Positions 51,988 to 61,261 are shown, counted from the first letter of the stretch. The stretch is DNA of 64,000 nt from Burkholderiales bacterium UBA4657 (GCA_002405475.1 DHLX01000023.1:1-64000); one strand, 5' to 3'. Numbers and translations are program-made. The notes: a model not told the origin generated them from the sequence alone.

Positions 51988-53502
51988 TTAAACCGTCGCT
52001 GCCAATTTTTCTATTTTTATTTTCCATTCCTTCGGCCCGGCCTCATGCACGCTGGTGCCCTGGGCATCCACCGCCACGGTCACTGGCATGTCCCTGACTT
52101 CAAATTCATAAATGGCTTCCATACCCAGGTCTTCAAAAGCGACAACTTTGGCACTGCGTATGGCCTTGCTGACCAGGTAAGCAGCCCCGCCGACTGCCAT
52201 CAAGTAGGCGCGCTGGTGGCGTTTGATCGACTCTATGGCCTGCGGTCCGCGCTCGCTTTTGCCGATCATGGCCAGCAACCCGGTACCGAGCATGGCATCG
52301 GTAAATTTGTCCATGCGCGTCGCAGTGGTAGGCCCGGCTGGCCCCACCACTTCATCGCGTACCGGATCGACCGGGCCGACGTAATAAATGACACGGCCAG
52401 CAAAATCGACCGGCAGCTTTTCTCCCTTGGCTAGCATGTCGGCAATGCGTTTGTGGGCGGCGTCCCGTCCGGTCAGCATTTTTCCATTCAGCAACAAGGT
52501 TTGCCCTGGTTTCCATGCCGCCACCTGCGCTGCGGTCAGGGTGTCGAGGTTCACACGTTGCGAGGTCTCGGTATTGGCGGTCCAGGTCACTTTCGGCCAG
52601 TCGTCAAGCGATGGGGGCTCGAGTTGTGCCGGACCGGAGCCATCAAGCACAAAATGGGCATGGCGTGTCGCAGCACAATTGGGAATCATGGCCACTGGCA
52701 GGTTGGCAGCATGGGTCGGGTAGTCGAGAATTTTGACATCCAGCACGGTCGTCAGACCACCCAGACCTTGTGCGCCGATACCCAGGGCATTCACCTTGCG
52801 GTACAGCTCGATGCGTAATTCTTCCAGCTTGTTGCTGGGCCCACGTGCGATCAGTTCGGCCATATCTATCGGAGCCATGAGCGACTCTTTAGCCAATAAC
52901 ATGGCTTTTTCTGGCGTACCTCCTATGCCTATCCCGAGCATCCCGGGCGGGCACCATCCTGCCCCCATGCTGGGAACCGTTTTCACCACCCAGTCAACCA
53001 CCGAATCGCTGGGGTTGAGCATGGCAAACTTGGCCTTGGCCTCCGAGCCACCGCCCTTGGCAGCAACGATGACTTCGACTTCATCACCCGACACCATTTC
53101 GTAGTGAATGACAGCAGGGGTATTATCTTTGGTATTTTTTCGACCAAAAGCCGGGTCGGTCAGCACCGAGGCACGCAACAGATTGTCCTTGAAGTTGTAA
53201 GCCCGTCTGACACCTTCATTGACCATATCACCGATGCTCATATTGCCGTTCCAGCGCACGTGCATACCAATTTTCAGAAAAACGGTAGCAATACCCGTGT
53301 CCTGGCAGATCGGGCGTTTACCCTCGGCGCTCATACGCGAATTGGTCAGGATCTGAGCGATCGCATCACGCGCTGCCGGACTTTGCTCACGTTCGTAAGC
53401 CGCTCCAAGCGCACGAATATAGTCGAGGGGATGATAGTAGCTGATGAACTGAAACGCATCGGCGATGGACTGAATAAAATCATCTTGCTGAATAGTGGTC
53501 AT
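51988..53502 (-). CDS. Fumarate hydratase class I (iron-sulfur)
   Basis: This enzyme interconverts fumarate and malate in the citric acid cycle with an oxygen-sensitive [4Fe-4S] cluster. The 504 residues from ATG 53502 have the alpha-type N-terminal half (RPICQDTGIATVFLKIG, GAGWCPPGMLGIGIGGTPEKAMLLAKESL) and the beta-type C-terminal half (GPTTATRMDKFTDAMLGTGLLAMIGK), with candidate cluster cysteines in ICQDTG, GWCPPG and PNCAATRH. An upstream start would add 30 residues without homology. It leads into murI. Close relatives include E. coli FumA and FumB. Confidence 0.93.
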   Translation of the reverse strand: MTTIQQDDFIQSIADAFQFISYYHPLDYIRALGAAYEREQSPAARDAIAQILTNSRMSAEGKRPICQDTGIATVFLKIGMHVRWNGNMSIGDMVNEGVRRAYNFKDNLLRASVLTDPAFGRKNTKDNTPAVIHYEMVSGDEVEVIVAAKGGGSEAKAKFAMLNPSDSVVDWVVKTVPSMGAGWCPPGMLGIGIGGTPEKAMLLAKESLMAPIDMAELIARGPSNKLEELRIELYRKVNALGIGAQGLGGLTTVLDVKILDYPTHAANLPVAMIPNCAATRHAHFVLDGSGPAQLEPPSLDDWPKVTWTANTETSQRVNLDTLTAAQVAAWKPGQTLLLNGKMLTGRDAAHKRIADMLAKGEKLPVDFAGRVIYYVGPVDPVRDEVVGPAGPTTATRMDKFTDAMLGTGLLAMIGKSERGPQAIESIKRHQRAYLMAVGGAAYLVSKAIRSAKVVAFEDLGMEAIYEFEVRDMPVTVAVDAQGTSVHEAGPKEWKIKIEKLAATV

Positions 53503-53518
53503 GGTGCGCTCGCAGAAT

Positions 53519-54121
53519 TTATTGGGGTTTGAAGTTATGGCTGATGATTCTATCGGCATAGGCAATCGCCAATGCCGAGAATAAAAACGCAATATGAATC
53601 AGAGTTTGCCAGATTAACACCTTGGTGTCGTAGTTGGCAGCATTGATAAAGGTCTTGAGCAGGTGGATGGAGGAGATGCCAATAATGGCGGTTGCCAGTT
53701 TTACTTTTAGAACCGAGGCATTGACATGGGACAGCCATTCGGGCTGGTCTGGGTGCCCTTCTATATTCAGGCGCGATACAAAAGTTTCATAGCCGCCAAT
53801 AATGACCATGATCAGCAGGTTCGAGATCATGACGACATCAATCAGCCCCAGCACCACCAGCATGATCAGGGTTTCATTCAGGCGTATTTGCAAGGCGCCA
53901 CTAACGGCCTGGGCACATAGTTCTGCAGATGAAGTATTGCAATATAAAGCGATGATGTCAGACTGGCTGCCCATGGCGCCCTTGATCAGGTGCACCAGTT
54001 CTATCCAGAAATGAAAAACATAGACGCATTGCGCCAAAATCAGCCCGATATACAAGGGCAGTTGCAGCCAGCGGCTCGCAAAAATCAGGCGTGGCAAAGG
54101 GGGAAGCGCTTTATTAGACAT
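53519..54121 (-). CDS. YqhA-like membrane protein (UPF0114)
   Basis: The 200-residue protein has four hydrophobic segments and the UPF0114 pattern (FASRWLQLPLYIGLILAQCVYVFHF...LGLIDVVMISNLLIMVIIGGYETFVSRL). The function of the family is unknown. It lies 16 bases upstream of the fumarase start on the same strand and is divergent from acs. Confidence 0.85.
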   Translation of the reverse strand: MSNKALPPLPRLIFASRWLQLPLYIGLILAQCVYVFHFWIELVHLIKGAMGSQSDIIALYCNTSSAELCAQAVSGALQIRLNETLIMLVVLGLIDVVMISNLLIMVIIGGYETFVSRLNIEGHPDQPEWLSHVNASVLKVKLATAIIGISSIHLLKTFINAANYDTKVLIWQTLIHIAFLFSALAIAYADRIISHNFKPQ

Positions 54122-54291
54122 GAATGATGCACCGCAATAGTTGGTAAAAGTCCTATTTTATATTGGTTGCGCCGCAGCAATTTGCACTGAGTACTTGTCT
54201 TATGACTAATAGCGACGCAAACTACGTACGCGTGAAAAAAATAAAACGGTGCGATAACACGCCATGTGTGATTACAAACAGGAAGACAACT

Positions 54292-56259
54292 ATGGCATCG
54301 ATAGAATCAGTACTGCAAGAAAACCGTTTATTTGCTCCTTCACAAGATCTGGTCAGTCAGGCTCGAATTTCCGGCATGGCGCAATACCAGGCCTTATGCG
54401 CAGAAGCGGAACGCGATTTTGAAGGTTTCTGGGCGCGGCTGGCGCGTGAGCATGTGGTGTGGAAGAAACCGTTTACCCAAACCCTCAATCAGACCACCCC
54501 ACCTTTTTTCAAATGGTTTGAAGACGGTGTGCTCAATGTTTCGTACAACTGTCTGGACAAACATCTGAGCAACGGCAATGCTGACAAGGTGGCAATCATT
54601 TTCGAGGCCGATGATGGTAAGGTCAGCCAGCATACTTATCGTGATTTGTATCAACGCGTTTGCCAAATGGCCAATGCCATCAAGTCGCTAGGTTATAAAA
54701 AGGGTGAGCGCGCCATCATTTACATGCCCATGTCGGTTGAGGCCGTGGTGGCGATGCAAGCGTGCGCACGACTGGGTCTGATACATTCCGTCGTATTCGG
54801 GGGCTTCTCGGCCAAGAGCGTACAAGAGCGTATTGTCGATGCTGGTGCGACCCTGGTCATTACGGCAGACGAACAGGTGCGAGGCGGTAAGACCATTGCG
54901 CTCAAGCCGGCGGTGGATGAAGCCTTTTCTTTGGGTGGCTGCGAAGCGGTGCGTAAAGTCATTGTTTATCAACGTACTGGCGGCAAGGTGTCGTGGACCG
55001 AGGGGCGTGATGTCTGGTGGCATGAGGTATTGAAAGCACAGCCTATGGAATGCGAGCCCGAATGGGTCGAGGCTGAACACCCCCTGTTCATTTTGTATAC
55101 CTCCGGTTCCACCGGTAAACCCAAGGGCGTACAGCACAGTTCGGGCGGCTATATTTTATGGGCCAACCTGACCATGCAATGGACCTTTGACCTGAAGCCG
55201 AATGACATTTTCTGGTGTACCGCCGACGTCGGCTGGGTCACCGGCCATACCTATATTGCTTATGGACCGCTGGCTGCAGGTGCGACCCAGATTGTATTTG
55301 AAGGCGTACCTACCTACCCGGATGCAGGACGATTCTGGCGCATGATTCAGGATCACAAGGCTACTATTTTTTATACTGCCCCGACCGCCATTCGTTCGCT
55401 GATCAAAGCTGGGGGAGATCTTCCGAAGCAATATGACCTGAGCAGTTTGCGTTTACTGGGTTCTGTCGGCGAACCGATTAACCCCGAAGCCTGGGTCTGG
55501 TATCACACCACAGTCGGCGGTTCGCGCTGCCCGATAGTGGATACCTGGTGGCAAACCGAAACCGGTGGTCAGATGATTACCCCGCTACCGGGCGTACACG
55601 CCCTGAAACCGGGTTCCTGCACCATGCCCTTACCTGGAATTGCCGCCGCCATTGTCGATGAAACTGGCGCCGATGTTGAAAAAGGCAAGGGCGGCTTTCT
55701 GGTCATCAAAAAACCCTGGCCGTCAATGATACGCACCATTTGGGGTGACCCGGAGCGTTTCAAGAAGAGCTATTACCCGGCAGATTTTCAGGGCAGGTAT
55801 TACCTGGCCGGAGATGGTGCCAACGTCGATCTCGATGGCTATTTCTGGATCATGGGACGTATTGACGATGTACTCAATGTTTCAGGACATCGGCTGGGTA
55901 CCATGGAAATTGAGTCGGCACTGGTCGCCAATCCGAAAGTGGCTGAGGCCGCGGTGGTGGGCAAGCCTGACGATACAACCGGCGAGGCGGTTTGCGCTTT
56001 TGTGGTGCTGAAGCAGGCACGTCCTACCGGGGCCGAGGCGCAGGCACTGGCGAAAGAGCTGCGCGACTGGGTAGCCAAGGAAATCGGTCCGATTGCCAAA
56101 CCCAAAGACATTCGTTTTGGAGACAATTTGCCCAAGACCCGTTCAGGAAAAATCATGCGCCGACTGCTGCGCGTGATTGCCAAGGGTGAAACCATTACAC
56201 AGGACGTGACAACACTGGAAAACCCGGCTATTCTTGAGCAATTAAAAGAAAGTCAGTAA
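54292..56259 (+). CDS. acs: Acetyl-CoA synthetase Acs (AMP-forming)
   Basis: Acs turns acetate, ATP and CoA into acetyl-CoA in the cytoplasm. From ATG 54292 (AGGAAG ahead) it has 655 residues, the family norm. Seen are the phosphate loop YTSGSTGKPKG, the DTWWQTETGG adenylate motif and the C-terminal PKTRSGKIMRR with the lysine that is acetylated in well-studied Acs. An in-frame ATG at 54163 would add 43 unrelated residues. It heads a cluster that ends in an acetate-type symporter. Confidence 0.95.
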   Translation: MASIESVLQENRLFAPSQDLVSQARISGMAQYQALCAEAERDFEGFWARLAREHVVWKKPFTQTLNQTTPPFFKWFEDGVLNVSYNCLDKHLSNGNADKVAIIFEADDGKVSQHTYRDLYQRVCQMANAIKSLGYKKGERAIIYMPMSVEAVVAMQACARLGLIHSVVFGGFSAKSVQERIVDAGATLVITADEQVRGGKTIALKPAVDEAFSLGGCEAVRKVIVYQRTGGKVSWTEGRDVWWHEVLKAQPMECEPEWVEAEHPLFILYTSGSTGKPKGVQHSSGGYILWANLTMQWTFDLKPNDIFWCTADVGWVTGHTYIAYGPLAAGATQIVFEGVPTYPDAGRFWRMIQDHKATIFYTAPTAIRSLIKAGGDLPKQYDLSSLRLLGSVGEPINPEAWVWYHTTVGGSRCPIVDTWWQTETGGQMITPLPGVHALKPGSCTMPLPGIAAAIVDETGADVEKGKGGFLVIKKPWPSMIRTIWGDPERFKKSYYPADFQGRYYLAGDGANVDLDGYFWIMGRIDDVLNVSGHRLGTMEIESALVANPKVAEAAVVGKPDDTTGEAVCAFVVLKQARPTGAEAQALAKELRDWVAKEIGPIAKPKDIRFGDNLPKTRSGKIMRRLLRVIAKGETITQDVTTLENPAILEQLKESQ

Positions 56260-56321
56260 TACGTAAATGGCACGATCATGAGGTCGCGCCACCGTTACTA
56301 GCTAAAACGTGGGGGCAAAGA

Positions 56322-56624
56322 GTGACGTTGTTAGTGGTCATCTTGAAAACGCTGGCTGAAATTTCCCTGATGCTGTTGCTTGGGCAGTTTATTCTGGCGT
56401 TATTGGCGGGTAGTCGCAGACAAGACAACGCAGTCTATCGCCTGTTTGAGATTGCCACCAGTCCAGTGGTCAAGGCCACGCGCGTCATCACGCCCAGAAT
56501 TGTATTAGACCGGCACGTGCCTCTGGTTAGCTTTTTCCTGCTGATTATTCTCTGGTGCGCATTGACGGTGACCAAAATTTATCTGGTGCGAATAGCACCC
56601 ATGACAGCGGCTACCGGGGGATAA
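56322..56624 (+). CDS. Small membrane protein, possibly YggT family
   Basis: The 100-residue protein has two hydrophobic helices (LLVVILKTLAEISLMLLLGQFILALLAG and VPLVSFFLLIILWCALTVTKIYLV) around a short polar stretch (VYRLFEIATSPVVKATRVITP). The pattern recalls YggT proteins, which have a similar NPxx-type loop, but the match by eye is weak. It lies between acs and a TPR gene on the same strand, so a role in the acetate cluster is possible. Confidence 0.6.
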   Translation: MTLLVVILKTLAEISLMLLLGQFILALLAGSRRQDNAVYRLFEIATSPVVKATRVITPRIVLDRHVPLVSFFLLIILWCALTVTKIYLVRIAPMTAATGG

Positions 56625-56629
56625 ACTGC

Positions 56630-57310
56630 ATGCGCAGCTTGAATAAATTATGGCTGCATTATCAGGCAAAAACTGCCTTGTTTTTCGGCAGGCAAGCGCG
56701 TGCCAGAGAACTGTATCAAGCGCTTGTGCAGCAGTTTCCAGCAGATATTCATGCTCGTATCTGCCTGGGTAATCTGGCAGCCAAGGCGGGCGACATGTCT
56801 CATGCCATGGCGCAATTTGAAGCGGTGGTCGCCATTCGACCCCAAGATGCCGATGCCTTGTTCAATCTTGGCTATTTGCATGAGCAGCTACAACAGTATG
56901 AAATGGCACAAGGCTATTTTGAACAGGCGATAGCAATCAATCCAAACCACGACCGTGCCTGGTACGGTCTGGGTCTGGCGCGCATACGCGCCGGGCAATT
57001 ACAGTCAGCGATTGAAGCACTCAAAGAAAATACCCGAATACAGCCCATGAGTCCTTATGGCTGGTATCAACTGGCAATGACCTATCACCATCTGGGTGAG
57101 TCGTCCGAGGCTGGCAAGATACTCAAGCACTTGAAAAATTTCGAGCCAAAGTTCGCGGCTCAACTCGAACGTGATTTGCGTGAGGTGTCCCCTCAGTCAA
57201 GCAGCGTCGCTGGCGATGGCGTTCATCGCACACAAGTAAAAGCCAAGGAGACTCAACCATGCAACTCACAGAAAGACACCACGAGTACTGGCGCAAGAAT
57301 TTGCGCCTGA
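56630..57310 (+). CDS. TPR-repeat protein
   Basis: The 226 residues contain at least four consecutive tetratricopeptide repeats (for example ADALFNLGYLHEQLQQYEMAQGYFEQAIAINPN, followed by DRAWYGLGLARIRAGQLQSAIEALKENTRIQP). It has no signal peptide. The start at 56630 has a GGGGG motif ahead; a start at 56555 lies inside the previous gene. The end overlaps the DUF485 gene by 52 bases. TPR proteins bind other proteins; its partner is not evident. Confidence 0.82.
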   Translation: MRSLNKLWLHYQAKTALFFGRQARARELYQALVQQFPADIHARICLGNLAAKAGDMSHAMAQFEAVVAIRPQDADALFNLGYLHEQLQQYEMAQGYFEQAIAINPNHDRAWYGLGLARIRAGQLQSAIEALKENTRIQPMSPYGWYQLAMTYHHLGESSEAGKILKHLKNFEPKFAAQLERDLREVSPQSSSVAGDGVHRTQVKAKETQPCNSQKDTTSTGARICA

Positions 57311-57522
57311 CTTCGGTCTTGCTGGCAATCTGGTTTGTTGTCACGTTCGTCATGGCATTTTTTGCCCGCGAACTGGCCACAATCAATTTTTTCGGCTGGC
57401 CGTTTTCGTTTTATATGGCAGCACAGGGTTCGCTGATTGTTTATGTGGTCATCATCTGGTACTACGCCAGAGCCATGCGTAAACTGGACGAAGAATATGG
57501 CGTAGCCGAAGGAGATGAATAA
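57259..57522 (+). CDS. DUF485 membrane protein (YjcH type)
   Basis: This is a small 87-residue protein with two membrane helices (LRLTSVLLAIWFVVTFVMAFFAREL and FSFYMAAQGSLIVYVVIIWYYARAM). Such proteins (YjcH in E. coli) are nearly always next to and co-transcribed with acetate/solute symporters of the ActP type. AAGGAG lies before the ATG. Its stop overlaps the symporter start (TAATG). The function is probably accessory to the symporter. Confidence 0.88.
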   Translation: MQLTERHHEYWRKNLRLTSVLLAIWFVVTFVMAFFARELATINFFGWPFSFYMAAQGSLIVYVVIIWYYARAMRKLDEEYGVAEGDE

Positions 57523-59600
57523 TGAATACGGTCTCCTCTAATCGTGCTTTTTTTAACCAGCTTAAAAAATACTACCTCTGGTACACAGGTGGGTTTGCCA
57601 CTTTTGTCATCATTCTGGCGATACTCGAACAACTGGGGCTACCACGTGTCTGGATCGGCTACATCTTTCTGTTCGCTACGATAGCTTTGTATGCTGGTAT
57701 CGGCATTATGAGCCGTACTGCTGATGTGGCGGAATACTACGTTGCCGGGCGACGGGTTCCAGCCTTGTTCAACGGCATGGCCACTGGGGCTGACTGGATG
57801 TCTGCAGCCTCGTTCATTGGTATGGCGGGTGGACTGTATTTGCAGGGTTTTGATGGGCTGGCTTTCATACTGGGCTGGACCGGCGGCTATTGCCTGGTGG
57901 CGTTTTTGCTTGCGCCTTATTTGCGTAAATTCGGACAATTCACCATCCCCGACTTTTTGGGGGCACGTTATGGTGGCAATTTTGTACGTTTTCTGGGCGT
58001 AGTTGCCGCCATCATGTGTTCATTCGTGTATGTCGTGGCGCAGATTTATGGGGTCGGTATTATCACCTCACGCTTTACCGGGGTCGATTTCTCCATAGGG
58101 GTGTTCCTCGGTTTGGCCGGTATTCTGGTCTGCTCGTTCCTGGGTGGCATGCGTGCCGTGACCTGGACCCAGGTAGCACAGTACATCATCCTGATTGTTG
58201 CTTACCTGATCCCGGTGGTATGGCTGTCTATCAAGCACACCAGTATTCCGGTGCCACAGGTAGTTTATGGTCAGATACTGCAAAAAGTGACCGAGCGCGA
58301 AAAAGTGTTCAATGACGCCAATAGTGATCTGGGCAAGAAAGAGGCTGAGGTGCGCGCCGTTTTCAAACAGCGTGCTGATGCACTCGATGCCAGAATCAAG
58401 GCGCTGCCTCAATCGTGGGAACAGGGCAAAGCCGATGCCGAGAAAAAACTGGCCGATTTACGCGCTGCCAATGCCGCGAGTACCGAAATAGCGGCGGCAG
58501 AAAAAGCCCTGAAAGACTATCCTGCGTCGGCAGATGCAGCGAAAGCGGCCTGGACAACGCAACGAAATTCTTTGAATGCGCGCGCCGGTCCGGTACAACC
58601 CCATGGTACGCCGTTCCCGGCTAAAGATGAGAAGGCCAGTGATGTGAAGCGGCTCAATTTCATCACCCTGGTGCTATGCCTGATGATCGGTACGGCAGCC
58701 TTGCCGCATATATTGATGCGTTATTACACGACACCTTCAGTGCAAGAGGCGCGGCAATCGGTGTTCTGGTCCTTGTTCTGCATCTTCTTGCTGTATTTCA
58801 GCGCACCAGCGTTGGCGGTATTGGTCAAGTTTGATATCTATCACTTCCTGGTTGGAACTCAATTTACCGATCTTCCGGCCTGGGCGGCAGCCTGGTCCAA
58901 GGTGGATCCGACGTTGTTGAGAATAGATGACATCAATAAAGATGGGATCGTACAGCTAGCTGAAATTACCCTGGGGCAGGACATTGTCGTCCTGGCAACG
59001 CCGGAAATTGCTGGTCTGCCTTACGTCATTTCGGGTCTGGTCGCGGCGGGTGGTTTGGCTGCCGCCTTGTCAACGGCCGATGGCCTGCTATTGACGATTG
59101 CCAATGCCCTATCGCACGACGTGTACTACAAAATGATCGATCCGACTGCTTCGACACAGCGCCGCGTGACCATATCCAAGTTCCTGTTGCTGGGTGTAGC
59201 GATTGTTGCTGCCTACGTAACGTCGTTGAAGCCTGGGGACATTTTATTCCTGGTGGGGGCGGCGTTTTCACTGGCAGCGTCGGCATTCTTCCCGGCGCTG
59301 GTTTTGGGTGTGTTCTGGAAACGTGCGAATAAGCCCGGCGCTATAGCTGGTATGGTGGCGGGTCTGGGTATTTGCTGCTATTACATGGGTACGCGCTATC
59401 CGTTCTTCCAGAAAATGTTTGGTTTTAACCCAGCCGATTATCCGCTGTGGTTTGACATTCAGCCTATCTCGTCAGGTATTTTTGGGTTGAGCGTGGGTAT
59501 CGTGGCATTAGTAGTAGTAAGCCTGTTAACCAAAGAGCCAGATCAGGAAACGCAAGAACTGGTGGAACATGTCCGTTACCCGAATCTGAAACAGGCCTAG
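57522..59600 (+). CDS. Sodium/acetate-type symporter of the VC_2705 (ActP-like) group
   Basis: The 692-residue inner-membrane protein belongs to the sodium:solute symporter family (GLYLQGFDGLAFILGWTGGYCLVAFLLAPYLRKFGQFTIPDFLGARYGG; later AAALSTADGLLLTIANALSHD). It is longer than ActP (549) because of an about 120-residue hydrophilic insert (253-375) with coiled-coil character, and has an EF-hand-like loop DINKDGIVQLAE (470-481). With Acs and DUF485 it forms an acetate uptake and activation set. Transport of acetate is inferred from context. A terminator follows. Confidence 0.88.
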   Translation: MNTVSSNRAFFNQLKKYYLWYTGGFATFVIILAILEQLGLPRVWIGYIFLFATIALYAGIGIMSRTADVAEYYVAGRRVPALFNGMATGADWMSAASFIGMAGGLYLQGFDGLAFILGWTGGYCLVAFLLAPYLRKFGQFTIPDFLGARYGGNFVRFLGVVAAIMCSFVYVVAQIYGVGIITSRFTGVDFSIGVFLGLAGILVCSFLGGMRAVTWTQVAQYIILIVAYLIPVVWLSIKHTSIPVPQVVYGQILQKVTEREKVFNDANSDLGKKEAEVRAVFKQRADALDARIKALPQSWEQGKADAEKKLADLRAANAASTEIAAAEKALKDYPASADAAKAAWTTQRNSLNARAGPVQPHGTPFPAKDEKASDVKRLNFITLVLCLMIGTAALPHILMRYYTTPSVQEARQSVFWSLFCIFLLYFSAPALAVLVKFDIYHFLVGTQFTDLPAWAAAWSKVDPTLLRIDDINKDGIVQLAEITLGQDIVVLATPEIAGLPYVISGLVAAGGLAAALSTADGLLLTIANALSHDVYYKMIDPTASTQRRVTISKFLLLGVAIVAAYVTSLKPGDILFLVGAAFSLAASAFFPALVLGVFWKRANKPGAIAGMVAGLGICCYYMGTRYPFFQKMFGFNPADYPLWFDIQPISSGIFGLSVGIVALVVVSLLTKEPDQETQELVEHVRYPNLKQA

Positions 59601-59646
59601 CTATTCTGGTTTGTTCATAAGGCACATTAAAGTGTCAAGGAGACAG

Positions 59647-59677
59647 CCCGGCTTTGGTGACAAAGCCGGGTTTTTTT
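59647..59677 (+). terminator. Rho-independent terminator after the symporter
   Basis: CCCGGCTTTG and CAAAGCCGGG form a perfect 10-bp stem with a GTGA loop, followed by seven T. Confidence 0.9.
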
Positions 59678-59694
59678 ATCCTGACAGAAAAAGG

Positions 59695-59700
59695 TATACT
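59695..59700 (+). promoter_or_regulatory. Promoter -10 of tRNA-Ser
   Basis: TATACT (59695-59700) followed by a GC-containing discriminator (TTGCGCC) precedes the tRNA by 12 bases. No good -35 is visible; the expected place overlaps the T-tract of the preceding terminator. Confidence 0.55.
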
Positions 59701-59712
59701 TTGCGCCTTTCA

Positions 59713-59803
59713 GGAGAGATGGATGAGCGGTTTAAGTCGCACGCCTGGAAAGCGTGTGTAGGTTAATAGCCTACCGCGGGTTCGAATCCCGCTCTCTCCG
59801 CCA
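59713..59803 (+). tRNA. tRNA-Ser (anticodon GGA), CCA encoded
   Basis: The 91-base gene (with CCA) has an acceptor stem GGAGAGA/TCTCTCC, a long variable arm (GTAGG...CCTAC) typical of serine tRNAs, T-loop TTCGAAT, and anticodon loop CTGGAAA giving anticodon GGA (reads UCC and UCU). A terminator follows. Confidence 0.97.
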
Positions 59804-59810
59804 ATAAAAC

Positions 59811-59833
59811 AGCCCACGTAGTGGGCTTTTTTA
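59811..59833 (+). terminator. Terminator after tRNA-Ser
   Basis: AGCCCAC and GTGGGCT form a 7-bp stem with a three-base loop, followed by a T-rich tail. The next about 110 bases (59834-59946) hold no gene I can see. Confidence 0.82.
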
Positions 59834-59946
59834 TTGGGCAGGAAGGGTGGGGGAGGAGCCGCAACGCGCCGAAGGCCGAGTCTGCGAACAGCGTAGCGTT
59901 GTGAGCAGGCGAGCAATCCCGTCCGGGCTGCACCGTAGTAATTCTT

Positions 59947-60561
59947 TTATGGTCTGCGTGTGAATATCTGCTCGACAAAGAGCTGCTCTGGCTGCGCCGG
60001 GTACTTGATATAGATGCGTAAAACATTGCGATTCAGATCTGAAATCTCGAACACGAATCGAAGCGCACGTTTGCGACCTGTTGGAGTTGGGCCGAAGCCA
60101 GCCTCTGTACTCTCACCACGCAACTCAAATTTTTGTGGAGAGCCCAAGGTATGACCTTGATACCACATTTGACCTGGCTCGAATGTGTCAATAGTCGACA
60201 ACTCCCAACGTTCATCCAGATTGTTATAGCTGAGGGTCGCCAATCGGGTGGCAGGATTACCAGCAAATAGCCCTTGCAGCTCTTCACGAAGATAGCGTCC
60301 ACCCAGAATGAATTCGCGCTTGGCAGTCAGATCCTTCGAGATAATGGGAGGCTGATCGGGAGCAGTAAAAACACGCATTTCTACGTTCCATTGCCCGACC
60401 AGTGGCTCCAGCCAACGATGGGCTTCTCCGGGCAAAGCGAGGCGAGCACTCGCTGGCAGGATGGGTGCCGATGTTGACCCAGGCTGAGCAATGGCCTGTG
60501 TAGTTGTAGCAATAAAAACTGTGGCATAAAGTACTGCTGTGATGAATCGAACTGTTTTCAT
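59947..60561 (-). CDS. Exported DUF1579 family protein
   Basis: The 204-residue protein starts at ATG 60559-60561 with AAGGA eight bases ahead. A signal peptide is clear (VRFITAVLYATVFIATTTQAIAQ). The body matches DUF1579 (LEPLVGQWNVEMRVF, REFILGGRYLREELQG, LSYNNLDERWELSTIDTFEPGQMWYQG). The function is unknown. An upstream start would add 59 unlikely residues. It follows the broken oxidoreductase gene on the same strand. Confidence 0.8.
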   Translation of the reverse strand: MKTVRFITAVLYATVFIATTTQAIAQPGSTSAPILPASARLALPGEAHRWLEPLVGQWNVEMRVFTAPDQPPIISKDLTAKREFILGGRYLREELQGLFAGNPATRLATLSYNNLDERWELSTIDTFEPGQMWYQGHTLGSPQKFELRGESTEAGFGPTPTGRKRALRFVFEISDLNRNVLRIYIKYPAQPEQLFVEQIFTRRP

Positions 60562-60613
60562 GTGATGATCCTTCTTTGATTTGATCGGCTTGAAGTGACA
60601 ATGAAGCTTTTTT

Positions 60614-61261
60614 CTACTTAGGTGCCAATGGTCGAGGGTCATTGGTCTTGTTATTAAAATCAAACTGGGTACGCAACGTAGCGGCGTTAGCACCGGAATT
60701 CCAAAAATCTGTGCCAACCTCAAATCGTGTGGCCTCATTCAGGGGCCCGACAATGACCGGTTAGAATCCCGCATCACGCACTAATTGAGCTGCCAGATTC
60801 AACGCTGCTTCGTTATCACTCGCCAGTGGTATACCGGGTGCATTCGGGCCTGTGCCTGTCGTGTTGCGCAGCTGCTGAAAGTAAACGGTATTGAAGGCTT
60901 TTACGACGACTGCGCCCGGCAGTTGTTGTGCTACCCACTGACCCGATCCAGTCCCTGCAGCTTCAATCTCGCGCGCCGCTTCTGGTTCACGCTGCGCAAA
61001 GGGGTTGGTGGCATCAAGCACTATCTTGCCCATCAGAGCTGTTCCGGCTGTGGCCGCGACATCTGGCGTAGCTCCGAGCGGCACGGCCAGCAACAGTACC
61101 TCTGCCCAGGAAACTGCCTCGGCTACTGTCTGGCTAAGCCCGTCGCGAATCTTTACACGCTCCGGATGACGGGTTCCGAACCGCACCTCGTGTCCCGAGC
61201 GTATCCAGATCGAACCCAGGGTAGCACCTATCATTCCTGCACCGATTACACCGATTCTCAT
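60614..61261 (-). pseudogene. NADP-dependent (F420-reductase-like) Rossmann oxidoreductase, interrupted by an in-frame stop
   Basis: The frame from ATG 61261 codes for a Rossmann protein: GAGMIG nucleotide loop (7-12), RFGTRHPERVK (NADP-binding Arg region), VLDATNPF, VVKAFNTVY. This fits the F420-dependent NADP reductase-like family. The frame meets TAA at 60761-60763 after DAGF (codon 167). After this stop the same frame continues to TAG 60614-60616, and the first residues (PVIVGPL) look like the family's conserved next segment. A single change from GAA to TAA would explain it. The 166-residue product would lack the C-terminal part, so it is probably inactive unless read-through occurs. Confidence 0.65.

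Noticed and set aside
54688..55137. Minus-strand open frame of 149 codons
   Set aside because: It is antisense inside acs, with no start signal or family features.
59710..60026. Minus-strand frames over the tRNA and downstream region
   Set aside because: They run through the tRNA-Ser gene and its terminator. The phrase AGFEPAVGY is a common false translation of tRNA antisense sequence.
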